The notes under the pieces were generated by a model, which did no database searches, was not told the origin of the DNA, and worked only from the letters and a program-made list of their open reading frames with translations. The position numbers and the translations under genes were made by a program. From Rhodocollybia butyracea (lineage: Eukaryota; Basidiomycota; Agaricomycetes; Agaricales; Omphalotaceae), in the NCBI GenBank assembly GCA_015501585.1, contig JADNRY010000858.1, positions 1 through 23,509 of the forward strand: 23,509 nt of DNA, in the 5' to 3' direction. Of this stretch, positions 18,970-23,509 are shown in pieces. Position 1 is the first letter of the stretch. The number at the start of each line of letters is the position of its first letter.

Positions 18970-19989
18970 ATGAGCTACAGCCCAGCAGAGCCTGGTACAG
19001 TTCCATATTCGATTCATATTCACTGCTACGCCTCCGGATACGCCGTTCCCACGCTTCCTAGTGCCCCTCGGAATTACAGTCACAGAAGCCACTCTTCTAG
19101 TCACTCCCGCTACTCTCCTTATTCTCATTCACCCTACTGGTACTTGTCCCCTCCCCAAGCTCCATTTCAGCCTACTCCTCCTTCATACAGTCACTTTCCA
19201 TACTTACCTCCGCCTCACTACACACCTCCGTACCCTTACTTGAATTCACGTTACTACTACTAGTCCTCAGGGCCTGTGCACCATGCATTTTACGGTCCAC
19301 CAATAACGTGCTTGCCTGGTCCTTACATTATTGGAAAAGTCCATTAGTGTGACATCTTATTGGAACTGACGACGGGGACCTTCATTGTAAGACTCCCATT
19401 TTGAATTTCCGTAGCTGTCAGCCTAAAGCTATTACATATTCTCACAGACACTCTCCTCACTTGCCTTTTACTACACCACTATTCAATATGTCTCACGGAC
19501 ACTCCACCGGACAGTACCGTGATACTTCTAGCTTTGAAGAGGATGATGACTTCCCTCTTCCAGCTCATGCTAGTTCTTGCCCCAATTCTCCTCCTTCCAT
19601 TATTCAAGATTCTGGACCAGTGGTCTCTGATGCCGCTGCTTTCCATGGATCCTCGTATGTCTTTCCTTCCAATGCCGAGGCCTACCCAAGGTCTAATGTA
19701 TTTTCCACTACACAGACACCTGGCTATAATGTTCTTGCCCCGTCACATTCTGTCACGGTTGGGACGGCAAAGGATTTACCTGTGAAGGGTTCGCGTGAAG
19801 CCCCCACTAAGTTTACTGGTAAATATACTCAGGTTGAAAGTTTCTTTGAGCACTATGATAGACTATTAAATAAATACAATGTACAGTTCTGATTCTGAAA
19901 AGTGCCAAGGACTATTAGAATATGTCTCTTCTTCTGTAAAAGACATTGATTCATTCCAGTCCCTTCTACCATGCCTCCAATTGGACTGG
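18970..19989 (+). pseudogene. Gag fragment of retrotransposon A, frameshifted and truncated
   Basis: Gag proteins form the retrotransposon particle. 18970-19263 encodes a Tyr/Ser/Pro/His-rich N-terminal piece. A new frame from about 19401 contains MSHGHSTGQYRD, an acidic patch EEDDDFPLP, and the conserved-looking block APTKFTGKYTQVESFFEHYD with LLNKYNVQF, which resembles the start of the gag domain of fungal Ty3/gypsy elements. A stop at 19890 can be bypassed only by a frame change, after which SEKCQGLLEYVSSSVKDID continues. The reading is then cut at 19989 by retrotransposon B. No pol region of this element is in the window. Confidence 0.65.
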
Positions 19990-20848
19990 TATTAGGCCTA
20001 AAATCGGCCTAAGGCATGTAACCGTACATTTTGACACTTTGTACGTGTTTATACAATGCAATAAGAGAGTTATACGGAGCCCGAGCGTGATAGCTGTTGC
20101 CGAGGCAAAGAACTTAACAATAATACTCAGCGAGCCGTGAAGGTACGCCCACAAGCGTAGCCTAGAGCCAAGCTAGCGAGGATACCTGGGCTGCCCGGAG
20201 ATGTAACGCTAGATCGTCAATCTAGTTATACCCAAAGAGTGTAGACTCTCTAAACTACAGGACATCTCGAAGCGGGATAAGTACTAAGCCAACACGTTAC
20301 TCGAGGGAAGGAATTATGAGGAAGGCATCCCTCGCACTAAGACCCCCAACGAGCTATGTTAAGATGTGGACTTTACAGTCTGTAACAATGGACCAGAACA
20401 ATCCCGAGGGAAAACCGTAGAGGTCTATTCGCGGCACCGGTCGTAACCGTGACAACGGTAGAAACATACTTAGCGGTCCTACGGAAAGCTACGCGCCGGA
20501 TAGCCTTGGCAAATTAAAAACATTTGATCTTAGAAATCATACACGGAGGTCTTATCCGTTAAAGCCGACTATCGGAATCACTTGTACATACTCAGCGCAG
20601 TTGCTCGAGATTATCATAAGTGGTGTCGTTGGAAAGCTAGATAACAGGCCTTCTCGAGAGAATGTTAATCACACTCAGGATGGACAGAACTATCCGAGGA
20701 ATAGAATGAAACTCACCCAAGGGAAAACCGGGCGGCGAGTGATCATGAAGCGCAAAGGTACTCCTGACCCCGGAGAATTGTGGAGTAATCGGAGAAACCT
20801 CGCTCGGATCAAAACACTCTAAAACTATGTTAATCCTCACGAAATCAT
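19990..20848 (+). repeat. LTR-like segment of retrotransposon B (younger copy)
   Basis: 859 bp homologous to the complement of 2769-4211 once that copy's insertions are removed. It is CpG-rich compared with the other copy. The first 25 bp contain an inverted repeat (TTAGGCCTAAAATCGGCCTAA). It lacks a canonical TG...CA boundary, so whether it is a full LTR or part of one is open. Confidence 0.6.
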
Positions 20849-21011
20849 ATTTTACCTCTGATATATACCCAAGAATGGACTATTTCTTTATCGTGTGTAC
20901 CATATATAGGCTGGAGTTTCCTTTCCGAGCCAGATTCCTCTGTTCCACTCTCTTTCCGTCTCTCTCCGTATCTGTTTCATCTATTTTTCGTATTAAACTC
21001 TCTCTACTCAG

Positions 21012-21019
21012 TATATAAG
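21012..21019 (+). promoter_or_regulatory. TATA box of retrotransposon B
   Basis: TATATAAG, followed 16 bp later by the AATAAG-like signal in TTCAATAAGAC. The order resembles that in LTR A. Confidence 0.45.
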
Positions 21020-21045
21020 CCAGATATATTTATTCAATAAGACAA

Positions 21046-21340
21046 GTTACTTGCCACCTCCCCTGTACGAGATTGGTTGTGTTCCTTCACCTCAAAGTTT
21101 CTTGCCCTCGACTTGACTGCTAAGACCAGTGCTCCGTAGAACGTCCCTCGGGACTAGTAGCGTGACGCCTCCTGACTTGGTTATCTTTAGAAAGTAATAA
21201 ACTTCACGAAGTTACTTGCCACCTCCCCTGTACGAGATTGGTTGTGTTCCTTCACCTCAGAGGATCTTTCCCTCGATTTGTATGTTAGGAAGTGAGCTCC
21301 GTAGAACGTCCTGGGACTAGTAGCGTGACGCTTCTCTACT
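21046..21340 (+). repeat. 165-bp tandem duplication
   Basis: GTTACTTGCCACCTCCCCTG starts at 21046 and again at 21211. The units share TACGAGATTGGTTGTGTTCC, then CTCCGTAGAACGTCC and GGGACTAGTAGCGTGACGC. The second copy diverges after about 21340. Confidence 0.85.
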
Positions 21341-22051
21341 TAACTACGAGTTGGTTGTTAGTTTCTTCACCTAGTAAGTAGCTGGTCACCTCTCTACGTG
21401 TTCCCGCGGAGAAGTGTTAGTTGCTTCACGAAGTTGTTAGCCAGTCTCGACGCTTTACCGCGAGTGACTGATAGTTTCTTCAAGGAGTTTGATTTACTGT
21501 CATATTACTTGCTCGGCGGAATTTGGCCTGTAATAGAATTTCACAAACTTCCTTTGGCCCACTTGAGAATCTGATCGAGTCTTGAGCGTGTGAGTTCCCT
21601 CGAACTCCAGATCAACCTTAAATCTAGTTGCTTCCTTAGAGGGGACGGTTTCTAGTAAGGAATTATTCGGCTCCAGAGTGAGGGTTCCTTAGTCGACTTC
21701 CCTGTGAAGTTAGGCGAGCCACTAAGATTGTGGTACGAGTTCCTAGTGATTAAGTTCACTCACAATATGTAGCTTGGCCCAGAGTTTGGTCGAGGACTTT
21801 ACGGCGTCACAGCAGCTAGTGCCAGAGTTTGCCTAGGGTTGTTGACAAACCTCGAGATTACTATTCTAGCTAGAGCCAGAGTTTGCCTAGGAGAATCTTA
21901 GTTTCGTTGTATTGGTTTTGGTTTTGATTATTTGGTTTTGGACACATACACATTATTGGTTTTGGTTTGGTTATATTGATTCGGACATCCCGACGTTCCC
22001 TCTACATATGTACACCCAGCTGGGCTTCCCTCGACTCAGTTCTAAGAGTTG

Positions 22052-22828
22052 TCCAAGCTTAGTTACCCAGTTAGCGCTACAGTCTTGAACCTGGAGCAGT
22101 CGCGCGCGTACATCCGATATTACAAAGCTTTCCCTCGGGGAATCTCTGACAACCCGCCCTCGCTCCCTTACATATCGATAGTCTGGTTAGGTGCGGTAGT
22201 GTTTTTGTTAGGTTGTTTTATAGCACCTTTCGCATACCTACACGTAAATACCCAAATATCTGGAGCCCACCGCGAGGGGTGGAATCTAATTTTATCGGAT
22301 TTTACTACAAACCTAGTCCTTGGGTTAGTAGAGTTCATCTTCTTTGTCCTTCGTTCGCTAGTCCACAAGATTAGTGATCCCTCGGATAATACACCTGATT
22401 CAGAGTCAACTCTTTCCGGAGTAGGCGAACTTCCTGATCCGGGAACATCTGAATTAAGACGCAGTAAAAGAGTACCTAAACCTCGAGAACGATATAATAG
22501 TAGCGCAACCCGAACATCGACCTCCTTTTTCTGTCACTCGAGCAGGATCTACACTCCGTCTTCACGCGGATCTAAACCAAGCATAGTCCGTGCGACTTCT
22601 GAAACAACTCACGTTGCCAAGAAGTCTTTAAAAGGGAAAGCGAAAGCAGATCCCACTGATACTACTCAAGCCAGTTCACGTACAAGGGGTGCTCCAGCCC
22701 GTGTGCAAGACAACTTGACTAGTCAACCTTCATCTTCATCTTCATCTCTTCCTCGTATTCCCGAGGAAATCTCTCAGTTAGCTACAGCAGTTAACCAACT
22801 CTCGTCTTCTATTTTAAACAATCTTACA
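22052..22828 (+). other. Long open stretch upstream of gag B, no ATG at its start
   Basis: The frame is open for about 260 codons before the first plausible gag ATG. It encodes two hydrophobic segments (around VWLGAVVFLLGCF and LVLGLVEFIFFVL), then a basic patch ELRRSKRVPKPRERY and a Ser/Thr-rich region. It could be an N-terminal extension of gag using an unseen start or intron, or chance open frame in a leader. I do not recognise it. Confidence 0.35.
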
Positions 22829-23509
22829 ATGAGTACTACTACAAGCAATAACAACCCGGGTTCGAGCGGGAACGCTGGAGGCTCTAGTGGAAACGCTGGA
22901 GGTTCGAGTGGTTCTGGCGGATCTGGTGGTGCAGCTCCCACGGGAACAATGCTACGGTTGCGCAATTGTTTGGAGACAAAATTAAGTTAACACAAGATGA
23001 GCTCGATGAATATAACTCGAAGTACCTTCCTAAGCGTAGTAAAACGGCGACACTATTTAATAAAGATGATCCGTCTATGTTGAATGGTTGGATTGAGGAT
23101 ACTACTCGATTCATTGCCGCGGCAAACATTACCAAGGAAGCAGCGAAAGTGGCGTTGGCGTTGGACTGGATGACTTATTCCACTCGGGAAGCATACAAGT
23201 ATCTACCCTCCGTCGAAACTCCTAATTTGCAACAGTTCTTTCAGAGATTTACGAGCAATCTTCTCTGAATCGGTAGATAGTGAGCTTGGTTCACGCCAAG
23301 AGCTCGAGATCTTAACCGGGAAGTTCACACCTCTGGACATTGGTAAACATCAAAAGATCATGATGTATAACCGAGAGTTTAAGAATCTCGTGGATAAGCT
23401 GATGAAACCGCCGGCAATCCTTTCCAACGCTGAAGCTGTCAAGGCATATCTTGTGCCCATGAGCGAAAGGTTGTATTTAGCGATTTCCGCGCTTTGTCAC
23501 AGAATGTTA
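22829..23509 (+). pseudogene. Gag-like coding region of retrotransposon B, partial, two frame changes
   Basis: From the ATG at 22829 a Gly/Ser/Asn-rich N-terminus (SGNAGGSSGNAGG) leads to NATVAQLFGDKIKLTQDELD after a one-base frame change near 22948. It continues with FNKDDPSMLNGWIEDTTRF and WMTYSTREAYKYLP, then a second, opposite frame change near 23243 into DLRAIFSESVDSELGSRQEL, open to the window end. The helix-rich layout fits a retrotransposon gag. The two shifts compensate each other, so an active relative probably has one continuous frame. Confidence 0.55.

Larger units (their letters stand above)
20849..22048 (+). other. Leader region of retrotransposon B, repeat-rich and non-coding
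   Basis: Contains a TATA box, a 165-bp tandem duplication, further variants of TTCACGAAGTT up to about 21480, two copies of GCCAGAGTTTGCCTAGG (near 21821 and 21873), and a run of GGTTTTGGTTT words (21915-21975). No primer-binding site was recognised. No gene is seen. Confidence 0.5.
19990..23509 (+). mobile_element. Retrotransposon B, 5' part, inserted into element A
   Basis: Starts at TATTAGGCCTAAAATCGGCC, the same edge as the repeat copy at 2769-4211, and interrupts the gag of element A. It contains the LTR-like segment, a repeat-rich leader, and a gag-like coding region that runs past the window end. The other end and target duplication are outside the window. Confidence 0.6.

Noticed and set aside
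22168..22368. Minus-strand open frame of 66 codons
   Set aside because: It lies opposite the gag-upstream frame, resembles nothing, and has no promoter or splice support.

Overview
The window looks like repeat-rich, probably heterochromatic DNA from a filamentous basidiomycete (an agaricomycete is likely). Reasons: introns of about 45-57 bp, fungal-type retrotransposon gag fragments, a decayed hAT transposase, a DUF6589-type protein, a RecQ-like helicase, and CpG-directed decay between repeat copies. I see no housekeeping gene, tRNA or rRNA. The identifications come from reading motifs; no database search was run.

Layout. 249-2403 is a broken hAT transposase (+). 2769-4211 is an old, inverted, LTR-like copy of the sequence at 19990-20848; it carries two insertions, a 129-bp foldback element (3271-3399) and a 453-bp Harbinger-like MITE (3685-4137), and the intact copy supplies the empty site for both. 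4212-6415 (minus strand) is a multi-exon fungal gene of unknown function, split by a 268-bp foldback MITE and cut short by the LTR-like copy. From 6416 to 18483 the background is a satellite built around the palindrome TTAATGCATTAA. It was invaded by a 4.3-kb CACTA-like element (6651-10978, itself holding smaller elements), by a 5.94-kb two-gene element (11157-17094), and by a 373-bp near-perfect palindrome (17374-17746). 18484-19989 is the 5' part of one LTR retrotransposon, interrupted at 19990 by a second retrotransposon that runs off the window.

The main discovery candidate is 11157-17094. It has 264-bp terminal inverted repeats that differ at one base, a perfect 9-bp target duplication (ACGTTAAAT), and two apparently intact, convergent, intron-containing genes: a DUF6589-type protein (candidate transposase) and a complete RecQ-like DEVH helicase. 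Both genes read inward from the same repeat, so they probably share one promoter sequence, and their stop codons are 38 bp apart. I know of no described transposon class with this gene pair.

A second theme is a set of four foldback elements (129, 268, 189 and 373 bp) that share a CATCWGSAAAA terminus but have unrelated, internally repetitive arms. Three of them have 2-bp target duplications of different sequence.
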